IMG/VR virus record: IMGVR_UViG_3300044941_000063
Location: 1 to 27,715 of that record
Source: a virus
Reading direction: 5' to 3' (one strand)
Length of the DNA: 27,715 nucleotides
Shown here: piece after piece, positions 14,009-22,067 of the stretch
Layout: every line of letters starts with the position of its first letter
How positions within the stretch are numbered: position 1 is the first letter of the stretch
Program-made: the position numbers and the translations under genes
The notes under the pieces: generated by a model
The model's database searches: none
What the model saw: only the letters and a program-made list of their open reading frames with translations
Told to the model about the DNA's origin: nothing

Positions 14009-14371
14009 ATGCGTGACCTCGTGCTGACCTTCCGCGGCCAGGACTACCGTGTGCCGGCCAATCGGACCTTGCAGCTGTGCGAGCGGGTCGAGGACATCGT
14101 GCGTCTGGACGAGATCGCGGTTCACCGCAGCCGTCCGAAATACGGAAAGATGGCCCGCGCCTATGGCGAAATCCTGCGCTTTGCCGGGTGCCGCATCACC
14201 GACGAGGAAATCCACGACGACCTGATGCGCGATCTGATGACCGCACACAGCCGCGCGCCGGACGCCGCTGCTGTCGACCACGTCATCCTTTCGGCGCTCG
14301 ACAACCTCTTTGCGGTCCTGACGCGCGGGGCGGGTGATCTTCTCGATGCGGACCCGGAAAAAAAAACCTGA
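14009..14371 (+). CDS. Tail assembly chaperone G
   Basis: A 120-residue protein in the position of lambda G, which coats the tape measure and recruits tube subunits during tail assembly. It is helical and ends ...DLLDADPEKKT, the last three sense codons before the stop being within a run of nine A. Reading into the -1 frame there gives the G-T fusion described with the next entry. The ATG at 14009 follows the tube gene by seven bases. A recognisable enzyme motif is absent, as expected for this chaperone. Confidence 0.8.
   Translation: MRDLVLTFRGQDYRVPANRTLQLCERVEDIVRLDEIAVHRSRPKYGKMARAYGEILRFAGCRITDEEIHDDLMRDLMTAHSRAPDAAAVDHVILSALDNLFAVLTRGAGDLLDADPEKKT
14358..14366 (+). promoter_or_regulatory. 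A9 slippery site for -1 frameshifting
   Basis: Nine consecutive A. In the G frame they read GA-A AAA AAA-ACC, so A14359 plus the codons 14360-14362 and 14363-14365 form the canonical slippery heptamer A AAA AAA. Slipping back one base puts the ribosome into the T frame with the next codon at 14365. The G stop follows immediately (TGA 14369-14371). Confidence 0.85.
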
Positions 14372-14604
14372 CCGTCGCGCGCGACGACCTGCGGTTCGTC
14401 GACAGCCTGTTCGAGATCGCGGTTCTGGTGCTGCAAATCCCCCCGTCGGAGTTCTGGACGATGGAACCGCGGCACTTCTGGGTGCTCTTGCGGGCGCACA
14501 TGCGCACGCAGGCCGAAACGGGCCAAGGCGGCAAGCCCCTGTCCCCGCAAGAGGTCGAGGCGATTCAGGCCGAATTCATGGGCGCGCGGGGGCGCTGGAT
14601 CTGA
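14365..14604 (+). CDS. T extension of the G-T tail chaperone, made by frameshift
   Basis: A 79-codon open frame that has no start of its own near its beginning: it reads NLTVARDDLRFVDSLFEIAV, then LVLQIPPSEFWTMEPRHFWV and LLRAHMRTQAETGQGGKPLS, and ends ARGRWI. The 'PPSEFWTMEPRHF' signature (Pro, Phe, Trp, then a Pro-containing loop) is that of the T-type tail-assembly chaperone of lambda and GTA-like phages. It is joined to G by the -1 slip on the A-run at 14358-14366, giving a G-T protein of roughly 198 residues. The only in-frame ATG is far inside, near 14459. The frameshift follows established lambda biology and the exact frame relation; it has not been measured here. Confidence 0.82.
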   Translation, partial: NLTVARDDLRFVDSLFEIAVLVLQIPPSEFWTMEPRHFWVLLRAHMRTQAETGQGGKPLSPQEVEAIQAEFMGARGRWI

Positions 14605-14631
14605 TGCGGCAAGGCACGGCAGGGGGCCACG

Positions 14632-16284
14632 ATGCAGGATAAGGACATCCGCGTCGTCATCGGCGGCACGGCCACGGGGCTGGAAGCGGCCACCGCGCGC
14701 GGCGTGGCCGCCCTGAACGGCCTGCAGCGGTCGGGCAGCATGGCGCAGACCCAGGCGGCCGGGATGATGGCGTCCTACCAGCGCCTGGCATCCAGCATGC
14801 CGTCGCTGCAAACCCGGATCAACGCCGTGGGCAGCGGCATTCGCGGCCTCAGCGCCTCGATAGCGGCGGGGGGGCAGGCCTCGACCGCGCTGGCGCAGCA
14901 GCTGGGCATGGTCGCATCGGCCTTCGGCCCGATCGGTGTGGCCGTCGGCGTGCTGGCCGCGACGACGCTGCCGGTTCTGGCGGAACGGTTCGCGTCTGCC
15001 AAAAATGCGTCGTCCTCCCTTGGCGAAGCGCTTGAGCAGACGCGCCAGGGGATCGAGCGCATGCAGGGCGTCCACAAGATCCTGACCACGTCGATCGACG
15101 AGCTGATCCTGAAGTATGGCGAAGGCACAAACCGCGTGCTGCAGTTCGCTGTTGCCCACGCGGAACTGGAAGTCGCGATGGCCGCGCGCAAGATGCGCGA
15201 GAGCGTGGACTTGCTGGGCAGCGTGACCCGCCAGTACACCGCGGCGACGGAAGCCGGGCGCAACTGGCAGAACACGCTGAACCGGATCGAAAGGGAGTTC
15301 GGTCTGTCCAACGCGCAGGCGGTCGAATTCTCGCGGCTGCTGCAGGACATCGGGAACGACACCTCGATCGAAGGGCAGGCCGACGCGCTGCAACGCATCC
15401 TGGATTTCCTCAAATCCAACAACGTCGAGCTGTCGCGCATCCCGCCGGAACTTCAGCGCGCGTTGTCCGACATGATCGCGCTTTCTAATGCAGCTGCCGA
15501 AGCCAAGGAAAACACGGCCAAGCTCGCCGAGGCGGCGGCCAACATCTCGATTGGGCCAGTTCAAGGTCCTCCGGTCGCGCCTGAGGAACCCGTAGAACCA
15601 CCGCCCTGCCGTTGCGGCGGCGGGGGTGGCGCGGCACGGACGAACCCGATCCTGGCGCAACTGGAATCGCTGCGCGCCTCTCTGATGACGCAGGAAGAAG
15701 CCCAGATCGCGTCCTTCGCCAGGCAGCAGGAAACCCTGCAGGCCGCGCTGAAGCAGCGCCTGCTGACCCAGACCGAGCATCTTCGCCTCATGGAACAGGC
15801 GCAGCAGCAGCATGCCGACCGCATGTCGCAGATCGACGTCTATCGCTACGGCACCGGGCTGCAGCAGGCACAGGCGTTCTTCGGCGGCATGGCCACGGCC
15901 CTGCAGTCTGGCAACGAACGCATGGCGGCCATCGGCAAGAAGTTCGCGGCGGTCGAGGCGCTGATCAATGCCTGGCGCGCCCACAACCAGGTGTTGGCCG
16001 ACCCGTCCGTGCCGTTCTTCGCCAAGATCCCGGCGGCGCTGGCCGTCCTGTCGGCCGGCGTGGGCGCGGTCAGCGCGATCCGCGGCGGTGGCAGCAGCAG
16101 CGGCGGTAGTCGTCGCGGCGGTGGTGCTGCCGCAGCTGCCCCTGCGCAGCCCCAAGGTTCCTACGTCAACGTCTCGCTCGTGGGCGGCGACATGTTCGGC
16201 AGAGACCAGGTGCGCGGGCTGATCACCGCAATCAACAAGGAGATCGAGCGCGGGATGGTGATCAAGGGTATTCGGGCGACCTGA
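14632..16284 (+). CDS. Tail tape measure protein
   Basis: A 550-residue protein that sets tail length and is later ejected into the host. N-terminal part: long helices with Ala, Gln and Arg (TATGLEAATARGVAALNGLQ). A hydrophobic segment QQLGMVASAFGPIGVAVGVL lies at about residues 88-107. The middle has charged helical sequence, with the Gly/Cys hinge PPPCRCGGGGGAA near 324-336. The C-terminal coiled region ends in LAVLSAGVGAVSAIRGGG, followed by Gly/Ser-rich linker and a final segment. The ATG at 14632 has AGGGGG (14621-14626). At about 0.15 nm per residue it would give a tail near 80 nm. It is shorter than lambda gpH (853). Confidence 0.85.
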   Translation: MQDKDIRVVIGGTATGLEAATARGVAALNGLQRSGSMAQTQAAGMMASYQRLASSMPSLQTRINAVGSGIRGLSASIAAGGQASTALAQQLGMVASAFGPIGVAVGVLAATTLPVLAERFASAKNASSSLGEALEQTRQGIERMQGVHKILTTSIDELILKYGEGTNRVLQFAVAHAELEVAMAARKMRESVDLLGSVTRQYTAATEAGRNWQNTLNRIEREFGLSNAQAVEFSRLLQDIGNDTSIEGQADALQRILDFLKSNNVELSRIPPELQRALSDMIALSNAAAEAKENTAKLAEAAANISIGPVQGPPVAPEEPVEPPPCRCGGGGGAARTNPILAQLESLRASLMTQEEAQIASFARQQETLQAALKQRLLTQTEHLRLMEQAQQQHADRMSQIDVYRYGTGLQQAQAFFGGMATALQSGNERMAAIGKKFAAVEALINAWRAHNQVLADPSVPFFAKIPAALAVLSAGVGAVSAIRGGGSSSGGSRRGGGAAAAAPAQPQGSYVNVSLVGGDMFGRDQVRGLITAINKEIERGMVIKGIRAT

Positions 16285-17090
16285 TGGCCACCTATTTTCC
16301 GACCGGCTACACGTTGCCGATTGGCGACCAACCCCTGAGCCATGCCCGGATGCTGCATTCGCGTAACTGGCTGGCGGGCGGCACGGTCGCGGCGTCCAGC
16401 ACGGACGCGGACTTCTTCGCCGCCGGGCCGCTCAACAGCCTGACCTATGAACGCTGGCGTCCTGGCACGATGGGCGCGACGTGGACCTATGACCACGGGT
16501 CGGCCGTCCTTGGGGATGCCGCGTGCATTGCGGCGCACAGTATCGGCACCAGCGGCGCGTCGGTCGAGGTTCTGACGTCATCGAACAACGTCACCTATAC
16601 CTTGCGGATTGGTCCGATCAGTCCGACGGACGACGAGGCCTTGTGGCTGTTTCTTGCGCCCGTGACGGCGCGCTATTGGCGGATCCGGCTTACCGGCGCG
16701 CTGCGTCCGCGCATTGGTGCGATCCGGTTCGGCCGCGCGCTGCAATTCCCGCGGCCGATGTTTGCGGGTCACACGCGGGTGCGTTTCGCGCGCGAAACGG
16801 TGCTGCGGACAAACCATTCGGACACCGGCGAATGGCTGGGCCGGTCGATCCAGCGCGTGCAGCGGCCGACGTCCTACCAGTGGCAGCACCTTCCGCGGGC
16901 ATGGACCGAAGCAAACTGGCCGACGCTGCAGCGGGCGGTTGAGGCGGAACCGTTCTGGCTGTCCTGGCGGCCGGACGATTACGGCGATGTCGGCTATTTC
17001 CAGACCGACAGCGTGCCCGAGGCGGTGACGATGGGCATTCGCGATCTCTACGAGGCAGGCATCGAGGTGCGGGGGTACAGCCATGCCTGA
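16284..17090 (+). CDS. Distal tail protein with discoidin-like domain
   Basis: A 268-residue tail-tip protein. The N-terminal half resembles an F5/8 type C (discoidin) fold: GGTVAASSTDADFFAAGPLN, then VEVLTSSNNVTYTLRIGPIS and APVTARYWRIRLTGALRPRI, the last being the typical 'ARYWRI' strand. The C-terminal half has the tail-protein pattern ETVLRTNHSDTGEWLGRSIQ and WQHLPRAWTEANWPTLQRAV. The start ATG overlaps the tape-measure stop by one base (TGATG), and the end overlaps the hub gene by eight bases. Position after the tape measure corresponds to lambda M/L. The discoidin comparison is by pattern and not proven. Confidence 0.7.
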   Translation: MATYFPTGYTLPIGDQPLSHARMLHSRNWLAGGTVAASSTDADFFAAGPLNSLTYERWRPGTMGATWTYDHGSAVLGDAACIAAHSIGTSGASVEVLTSSNNVTYTLRIGPISPTDDEALWLFLAPVTARYWRIRLTGALRPRIGAIRFGRALQFPRPMFAGHTRVRFARETVLRTNHSDTGEWLGRSIQRVQRPTSYQWQHLPRAWTEANWPTLQRAVEAEPFWLSWRPDDYGDVGYFQTDSVPEAVTMGIRDLYEAGIEVRGYSHA

Positions 17091-18840
17091 GGCCACGCCG
17101 GGCCGCGAGCCGGTCCAGATCGTCGAGTTGCGCCAGCCGTTGTGCGAGAACGTGTTCGGCGTCTCGCCCTGCACCGCCACGGGGGACGCCTCGACGAAGT
17201 GCTACAATACCCGCGCGACCTGCCGGGACACCGCGAACTTCGCCCTCGGCGCCCCGCTGCGTCTGTTCTTCGCGCGCGGTCATGTGGCGGAACAGGTGAT
17301 CGACGGCGCGCCCTACATCATCCCGTCGCTGATCAGCGTCTCGACGGCGCCGACGCGGATCAGCCTGGCCGGAGCGAACCCGGATGCGGCGGGTCTGGGC
17401 AACCGCGCGGTTTGCACGATCACCCTGTCCGACCATGACCACAGCGACCGGCGGGTTGATCCCTACCAGGCGGAACGGCCATGGGACACGTTGGACGGCA
17501 CGCGCGGCACGTTCTGGTCGCGGTGGATGGTGCGCAACCTATACCGGCAGGGCATCGAGATCCGGGTGTATGAGGGGTACGCCGGGCAGGCGCTGTCCGA
17601 CATGGTGGTGCGCCGGTATTTCCTGGAGGACGTGACCGGCCCGGCGGGCGGGCAGGTGACGATCACGGGGCAGGACATCCTGGCGCGCGTCGAGGCGCGC
17701 AAGGCGCAGGCCCCAGCCGCCAGCCCCGGCAAGCTGTCGGCGGGCATCGATTCGAGCGTGACGACCATCGACACGCAGGGCTGCACGACAGCGGATTACC
17801 CGGCATCGGGCGTGATCCGCATCAACGACGAGATCATGACCTACGGAAGCCGCTCGGCGATCACCGGCGGGGTTCAATTTTCGTCGGTGGTGCGGGCGCA
17901 GTTCAACACAGTCGCGCGGTCGCACGCCGCCGACGACACGGTGCAGCGGTGCCTGCAATACACGGCCGCCCGCGTGGATGACATCGCCGAGGATCTGCTG
18001 ACCACCCATGCCGGGGTCAATCCGACATGGCTGGACCTGGCGGGGTGGGAGGACGAGGTTGACGAGCACTTGTCGCTAGCGCTGCTGACCGCGCTGATCA
18101 CCGCGCCGACGGGTGTGGCGGAACTGCTGTCCGATCTGTCCGTGCAGGCGCAGTTCAACATCTGGTGGGACGAACGCGACGCGGTGGTTCGGCTGCGCGC
18201 GATCCGGGGCCTGACCGCGCAGCCGACGCTGCTGACCGATGCCACGCATATCCTGGCGGACAGCTTCGCGCTGAACGAGAAGCCGCGCGAACGCGCGTCG
18301 CAGGTCTGGGTCTACTGGGGGCGGCGCGACTACATCAAGGGCACCGACGACCCGAAGTCCTACGCCAGCCTGTCGATCAGTGCGGACCTGGAGAGCGAGA
18401 CGCCGGAGCTCTACGGCGAGGCGTCGATCCGCAAGGTGTTCGGCTACTGGCTTCCCACGGGCGCGCTGGCGGAAACGGCGGCGTCGAAAATCATCACCCG
18501 GTTCTCGGTTGTTCCGCGCGAGTGCACGTTCCGCATGGACGCCAAGGATCGCGCGATATGGGTCGGCGATACCGTGCGGATCAGCCATTATCTGGACGTC
18601 GACCAGTTCGGCAATCGGCGGGTGAGGAACTGGACGATCATCTCGGCCGAGGAAGTGGTGCCGGGCGAGGTGGTCCAATACGTCGCCGAGGACACGACGC
18701 TCTACGGGCGTGTCGGCTTCATCATGGCCGATGGGTCGGCGGATTACCCGGGCGCGGCGCTGGCGCCGTTCCGATCAGCCTATGTAGGCAACGCGGCCGG
18801 GCTTCTGTCTGACGGCGCACAATCGGCGAGGATCAACTGA
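17083..18840 (+). CDS. Tail hub/baseplate protein with a four-cysteine motif
   Basis: A 585-residue protein of the tail tip hub. At residues 21-47 it has four cysteines spaced C-x8-C-x9-C-x6-C (PLCENVFGVSPC and TKCYNTRATCRDTANF), similar in style to the iron-sulfur site of lambda gpL. The middle part (SSVTTIDTQGCTTADYPASG and INDEIMTYGSR) and the C-terminal half (DRAIWVGDTVRISHYLDVDQ) are the long beta-rich hub sections. In length and order it combines the roles of lambda L and part of J. The ATG at 17083 overlaps the previous stop. Iron-sulfur binding is inferred from spacing only. Confidence 0.75.
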   Translation: MPEATPGREPVQIVELRQPLCENVFGVSPCTATGDASTKCYNTRATCRDTANFALGAPLRLFFARGHVAEQVIDGAPYIIPSLISVSTAPTRISLAGANPDAAGLGNRAVCTITLSDHDHSDRRVDPYQAERPWDTLDGTRGTFWSRWMVRNLYRQGIEIRVYEGYAGQALSDMVVRRYFLEDVTGPAGGQVTITGQDILARVEARKAQAPAASPGKLSAGIDSSVTTIDTQGCTTADYPASGVIRINDEIMTYGSRSAITGGVQFSSVVRAQFNTVARSHAADDTVQRCLQYTAARVDDIAEDLLTTHAGVNPTWLDLAGWEDEVDEHLSLALLTALITAPTGVAELLSDLSVQAQFNIWWDERDAVVRLRAIRGLTAQPTLLTDATHILADSFALNEKPRERASQVWVYWGRRDYIKGTDDPKSYASLSISADLESETPELYGEASIRKVFGYWLPTGALAETAASKIITRFSVVPRECTFRMDAKDRAIWVGDTVRISHYLDVDQFGNRRVRNWTIISAEEVVPGEVVQYVAEDTTLYGRVGFIMADGSADYPGAALAPFRSAYVGNAAGLLSDGAQSARIN

Positions 18841-19364
18841 TGGCGTGGACGACAATTCCCAACTCGGACATCGATCAGGACAGCCCGATCACGCAGACGC
18901 TGATGACGGCGCTGCGGGATAATCCTATTGCGATTGCGAACGGCGACGCGGGCGCGCCGCGCCTGCAGCTCCCCGCGTTCCAAGAAGTGGCGGCAGGGGA
19001 CACCATCCGCATCGAGCGCTTGACTGCGCATTTCATTGAGTCCGCAACGTTCGTCGCGGCACAGCGGTATAGCGTGATCCAGTCGGGCACGATTCGCGTG
19101 ACGCTGCGGCACCGGACGGCCTTACCAGGAAGCAGCGAGGCGCGCGTCCAGCGGAATGGCACCACCATCACGACCTGGAGCACGAGTAGCACATCGTTTC
19201 AGTCGCGCAGCATCGACTTTTCCATCTCGCCCGGCGACGTGATCAGCGTTCAGCACCGCAATACCAGCACCGGCACAAGCGAAATCGACCAGATGCGGGC
19301 GCGGACATCCGGCGCATATCTGCTGCCGTTCGCGGCGGAAGGCGTGGACAGGATATTCACATGA
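18840..19364 (+). CDS. Tail-tip or fibre-attachment protein
   Basis: A 174-residue protein following the hub. Its N-terminal 40 residues, MAWTTIPNSDIDQDSPITQT plus LMTALRDNPIAIANGD, form an anchor motif shared by many tail-fibre-like proteins in phages of alphaproteobacteria. The rest, with TIRVTLRHRTALPGSSEARV and FSISPGDVISVQHRNTSTGT, reads as a small beta-sandwich. The ATG overlaps the hub stop by one base, and its own stop overlaps the next start by four (ATGA). Probably attaches to the hub and displays a short fibre domain; that is inference. Confidence 0.65.
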   Translation: MAWTTIPNSDIDQDSPITQTLMTALRDNPIAIANGDAGAPRLQLPAFQEVAAGDTIRIERLTAHFIESATFVAAQRYSVIQSGTIRVTLRHRTALPGSSEARVQRNGTTITTWSTSSTSFQSRSIDFSISPGDVISVQHRNTSTGTSEIDQMRARTSGAYLLPFAAEGVDRIFT

Positions 19365-19789
19365 GCTTTGCGAGCCTCAAATACGCCAACGCCGAGGGCG
19401 GCATTGTCGGCACACGGGCGGACGGGACCGAGGTATACCTTGACCCCGGCACGGAATTGCACGGGATCGCGCTGTTGGGTGTTCTTGGCGAGATCGCGCC
19501 CTTCGTCGCCCCGCCGCCGCCGACGCCTGCCGAACTCCTGGCGGCCGAGCGCGCCTTGATGCGATGCAGCCGCCCGCAGGCCCGCATCGCAATGGGTCCG
19601 GCCATGTGGGCGCAGGTTCTGGCCATCGCGGCCGACCCCGTGACGCCGTGGCCCTTGCGCGTGTGGATCGAGGATTTCACCGAGCTTGACCGCATGTCTC
19701 AGACGACCATCGACCTCGCCGCAGCACTCGGGCTGACCGCGGAACAGGTGGACGACCTGTTCCGCGCTGCAATGCAGGTGAGCGCATGA
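19361..19789 (+). CDS. Hypothetical tail-associated protein
   Basis: A 142-residue protein without a recognised fold. The N-terminal 45 residues (TRADGTEVYLDPGTELHGIA) read like a short beta module, followed by a proline linker PFVAPPPPTPAELL and a helical C-terminal part with Trp-containing VTPWPLRVWIEDFTELDRMS. That layout (beta, proline linker, helices) occurs in fibre-assembly and fibre-attachment proteins. It overlaps both neighbours by four bases and is the last gene before the lysis cassette. Confidence 0.55.
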   Translation: MSFASLKYANAEGGIVGTRADGTEVYLDPGTELHGIALLGVLGEIAPFVAPPPPTPAELLAAERALMRCSRPQARIAMGPAMWAQVLAIAADPVTPWPLRVWIEDFTELDRMSQTTIDLAAALGLTAEQVDDLFRAAMQVSA

Positions 19790-20181
19790 CCGATGAACGG
19801 AGGCCATTCGTGCGGTGGGAAATCTCGGTCGGCAACATCGCCGTCTTGGCGACGCTGGTGCTGATGCTGATACAAGGCGGTCAACTGGTTGGGCAGGTCC
19901 GGGCCGAAATTGGGCAGCAGCGCATACTGATCGAGGAAGTCCGAACGTCGGCGGCGGCGCGGGAGGCGCGGATCACGGCGGTTGAGCGGGTCGCGGCGGC
20001 GGCGGCCGAAATGGCCGGGCAGGACGCGCGGCGGGTGGTCGAACTGGAAGCGCGCCTGCGGGCGGCGGAACAGGGCAGCGCGCGGTTCGATGAACGCCTT
20101 GCGAGCTTGCAGACCGACCTGCGCCGCATCATCGCGATTGTCGAGCGGATTGACCGCAACGGCGGTTATCAGAAGCCCTAG
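19786..20181 (+). CDS. Membrane-anchored coiled-coil protein of the lysis cassette
   Basis: A 131-residue protein with one transmembrane helix near residues 17-33 (IAVLATLVLMLIQGGQL) followed by a long charged helix predicted as coiled coil (EIGQQRILIEEVRTSAAARE to LQTDLRRIIAIVERIDRNGG). This N-in, helix-out layout is that of inner-membrane spanins and of phage membrane chaperones. No outer-membrane lipoprotein partner with a lipobox was found nearby, so the spanin role is only one option. The ATG overlaps the previous stop by four bases; the endolysin Shine-Dalgarno overlaps its stop (TAGGAG). Confidence 0.6.
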   Translation: MTDERRPFVRWEISVGNIAVLATLVLMLIQGGQLVGQVRAEIGQQRILIEEVRTSAAAREARITAVERVAAAAAEMAGQDARRVVELEARLRAAEQGSARFDERLASLQTDLRRIIAIVERIDRNGGYQKP

Positions 20182-20189
20182 GAGCGACC

Positions 20190-21086
20190 ATGCAGGAACC
20201 CTGGAAAGGGGACGCGCGGCCGATGCCCGGCACCGCGTTCAGCAGTGCTGCCGCGCGCATCGGCTGCGACGTGGCCGTGATCCGCGCGATCTGGGAGGTC
20301 GAGAGCGCAGGCCGCGAGTTCCTGCCTGATGGATCGCTGATCCGCCGGTTCGAGCCGCACCATTTTCCGAAGGCACATTGGCCCGCCATCGGGTTCAACC
20401 CGCGCCCAGGGCAGGCGCTGTGGCGGGAGAGCCTGGCGGTGAAGGCCGCGGCGCGGGAGGCGATGTTCCTGACCGGGTGGCGCATCGACCCGGTGGCGGC
20501 TTTGCGCGCAGCATCGTGGGGCGGCTCGCAGATCATGGGGTTCAATTACGCTCAGGCGGGGGCGCTGACGCCGCGCGACATGGTGCAGGACATGGCCGAC
20601 AGCGCGGAGGCGCAGTTGCGCTACACGATCCAGTTGATGGAGCGTTGGGGCCTTGGTCCTGCCATGCGCGGCCACGACTGGGCCGCAATCGCTGCGCGCT
20701 GGAACGGGTCCGGGCAGGTGCCAGTCTATGCCGCTGCGATGGAAAGGGCCTACCGGCGCCACGCCAAGGGCGCGCCGGGTCACGTCGCGGCCTCGCCAGT
20801 GGTGCTGCGCGCAGGTGCCCGTGGCGCGGCTGTGCGCCGCCTGCAAGAGGCCCTTGGCATCCGGGTTGACGGGGCGTTCGGGCCGCAGACGCACGACGCC
20901 GTGGTGGCGTTTCAGCGCCGCCACGATCTGTCGCCGGATGGCGTCGTCGGCGCCAAGACCTGGGCCAAGCTGGCCAAGGCGCACGACGCCAAGCCGCCCG
21001 CGCAGCCCACGGTCGCGCCGTCGTTGCGAGGTATCTGGCACGCAATCGCGGACCTCTTGGCTCGCCGGTTCGGAGGCAAGACATGA
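20190..21086 (+). CDS. Endolysin: N-acetylmuramidase with peptidoglycan-binding domain
   Basis: A 298-residue wall-degrading enzyme for host lysis. The catalytic domain (residues about 12-190) matches the DUF3380/N-acetylmuramidase family: the catalytic Glu is expected in IRAIWEVESAGREFLPDGS, followed by RRFEPHHFPK and ASWGGSQIMGFNY. The C-terminal part (about 205-265), LRAGARGAAVRRLQEALGIR with GAFGPQTHDAVVAFQRRHDL, is a PG_binding_1 domain. No N-terminal signal peptide is seen, so export probably needs the neighbouring holin. The ATG has AGGAG (20180-20184) as its Shine-Dalgarno. It is the best-defined gene of the lysis cassette. Confidence 0.92.
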   Translation: MQEPWKGDARPMPGTAFSSAAARIGCDVAVIRAIWEVESAGREFLPDGSLIRRFEPHHFPKAHWPAIGFNPRPGQALWRESLAVKAAAREAMFLTGWRIDPVAALRAASWGGSQIMGFNYAQAGALTPRDMVQDMADSAEAQLRYTIQLMERWGLGPAMRGHDWAAIAARWNGSGQVPVYAAAMERAYRRHAKGAPGHVAASPVVLRAGARGAAVRRLQEALGIRVDGAFGPQTHDAVVAFQRRHDLSPDGVVGAKTWAKLAKAHDAKPPAQPTVAPSLRGIWHAIADLLARRFGGKT

Positions 21087-21268
21087 GCGAACTTGGCGTG
21101 ATCGTCCGCGTGGCGCTGCTGATCCTGACGGGGTGGCTGGCGAACGCGGGGCACGACCCTGAACTGGTGCAGTTCCTGCGCTACGATCCCGAGGTTCTGG
21201 CGGCTGTCACGGGCGCGATGTGGGCGGTCTGGTATGGCCTTGCCCGCTGGTTGGGGTGGAAACGGTGA
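21083..21268 (+). CDS. Small two-helix membrane protein, probable holin
   Basis: A 61-residue protein with two hydrophobic segments: residues about 5-20 (GVIVRVALLILTGWLA) and about 36-56 (PEVLAAVTGAMWAVWYGLAR). It ends with basic RWLGWKR. Size, two segments and positive C terminus fit a class II holin that releases the endolysin. It overlaps the endolysin stop by four bases (ATGA) and the next gene overlaps its stop (GTGA). A role as antiholin to the next membrane protein is possible. Confidence 0.65.
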   Translation: MSELGVIVRVALLILTGWLANAGHDPELVQFLRYDPEVLAAVTGAMWAVWYGLARWLGWKR

Positions 21269-21654
21269 TCGGCCTTGTCCGCGCGCTTCTGGGCGGCGGG
21301 ATCGGCGAACAGCTGCGCCGCGCCTATGAGGCGCGCCTTGCCGCCCAGAACGACGCGGCCCGGCTGGACCTGGATGGCCAGATCGCGCGCATGGAAGCCG
21401 CGCAGGAAATGGCCCGGATCGCCAATGCGGACCGCTGGTCGGCGACGTCGCTGGGGCGCTACCTGATCGTCGTGCCCTTCGGCCTGTGGTGGGCCGCGAT
21501 CTACCTCGTCCAGATCCTGAACCCGTGGTTCGGGCTGTCGCTGGTGGTGGTCGATGTGCCGCCCCGCATCCATGATATGGCCGTCATCCTGATCCCGGCC
21601 ATCGTGATTGCCGACGCTGGCGCGCTGACCGCGCGTCGGCTCCGCAAGACCTGA
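21265..21654 (+). CDS. GTA-type 3TM holin family protein
   Basis: A 129-residue membrane protein resembling the holin family found in gene transfer agents and prophages of Rhodobacterales. An N-terminal segment (IGLVRALLGGGIGEQLRRAY), a charged helix (NDAARLDLDGQIARMEAAQE), then hydrophobic helices YLIVVPFGLWWAAIYLVQIL and AVILIPAIVIADAGALTARR are visible. The GTG at 21265 overlaps the previous stop by four bases (GTGA); the frame runs upstream to 21220 but no start there fits. Together with the preceding two-helix gene it provides the membrane side of lysis. Confidence 0.7.
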   Translation: MIGLVRALLGGGIGEQLRRAYEARLAAQNDAARLDLDGQIARMEAAQEMARIANADRWSATSLGRYLIVVPFGLWWAAIYLVQILNPWFGLSLVVVDVPPRIHDMAVILIPAIVIADAGALTARRLRKT

Positions 21655-21684
21655 CCCTATCCACCGCCAGACAGGAGAACACCC

Positions 21685-22053
21685 ATGGCGATCACCCTGA
21701 ACGCCGTCGCACGCAATGCGGCGGCCGATGCCGTTGTAGGCCTTCTCGACGGCGGCAACATCCTGTTCCAGACCGCAGGCGATGCCCAGGTTGCGGAGTT
21801 GACGTTCGGCACTCCGGCTTTTGGCGCAGCGTCGAACGGCGTTGCAACGGCCAATGCCATCACCCCGGATACAAGCACGATTGCGGGGACCATCACCAAG
21901 TTCCAGGTGCGGACGTCGGCCAATGCGGTGGTGTTCTCGGGCACCGTGACGGCGGTTGGCGGTGGCGGCGACATCACGCTCACGTCCACGACCTTCGCCA
22001 ACGGGGAAACCCTCAGCCTGTCGTCATTCACCTACACCCAGCCCTCCAGCTGA
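21685..22053 (+). CDS. Small structural protein, unknown
   Basis: A 122-residue protein with no recognised domain. The N terminus MAITLNAVARNAAADAVVGL is followed by LLDGGNILFQTAGDAQVAEL, then low-complexity Ala/Thr/Val beta-rich sequence (TVTAVGGGGDITLTSTTFAN). It resembles small virion proteins found beside tail fibre genes, but this is by feel. The ATG at 21685 has AGGAG (21673-21677). It begins the second adsorption block after the lysis genes. Confidence 0.6.
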   Translation: MAITLNAVARNAAADAVVGLLDGGNILFQTAGDAQVAELTFGTPAFGAASNGVATANAITPDTSTIAGTITKFQVRTSANAVVFSGTVTAVGGGGDITLTSTTFANGETLSLSSFTYTQPSS

Positions 22054-22067
22054 TCGGGGCCTGACCG

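Noticed and set aside
14334-14642. 102-residue + strand open frame overlapping the G/T region
   Set aside because: It is in the frame that is neither G nor the -1 T frame, and is Arg/Ala-rich without family pattern. The T frame with its PPSEFW signature is the real one.
14161-16155. 664-residue minus-strand open frame opposite the tape measure gene
   Set aside because: Shadow; low-complexity Arg/Gly-rich product.
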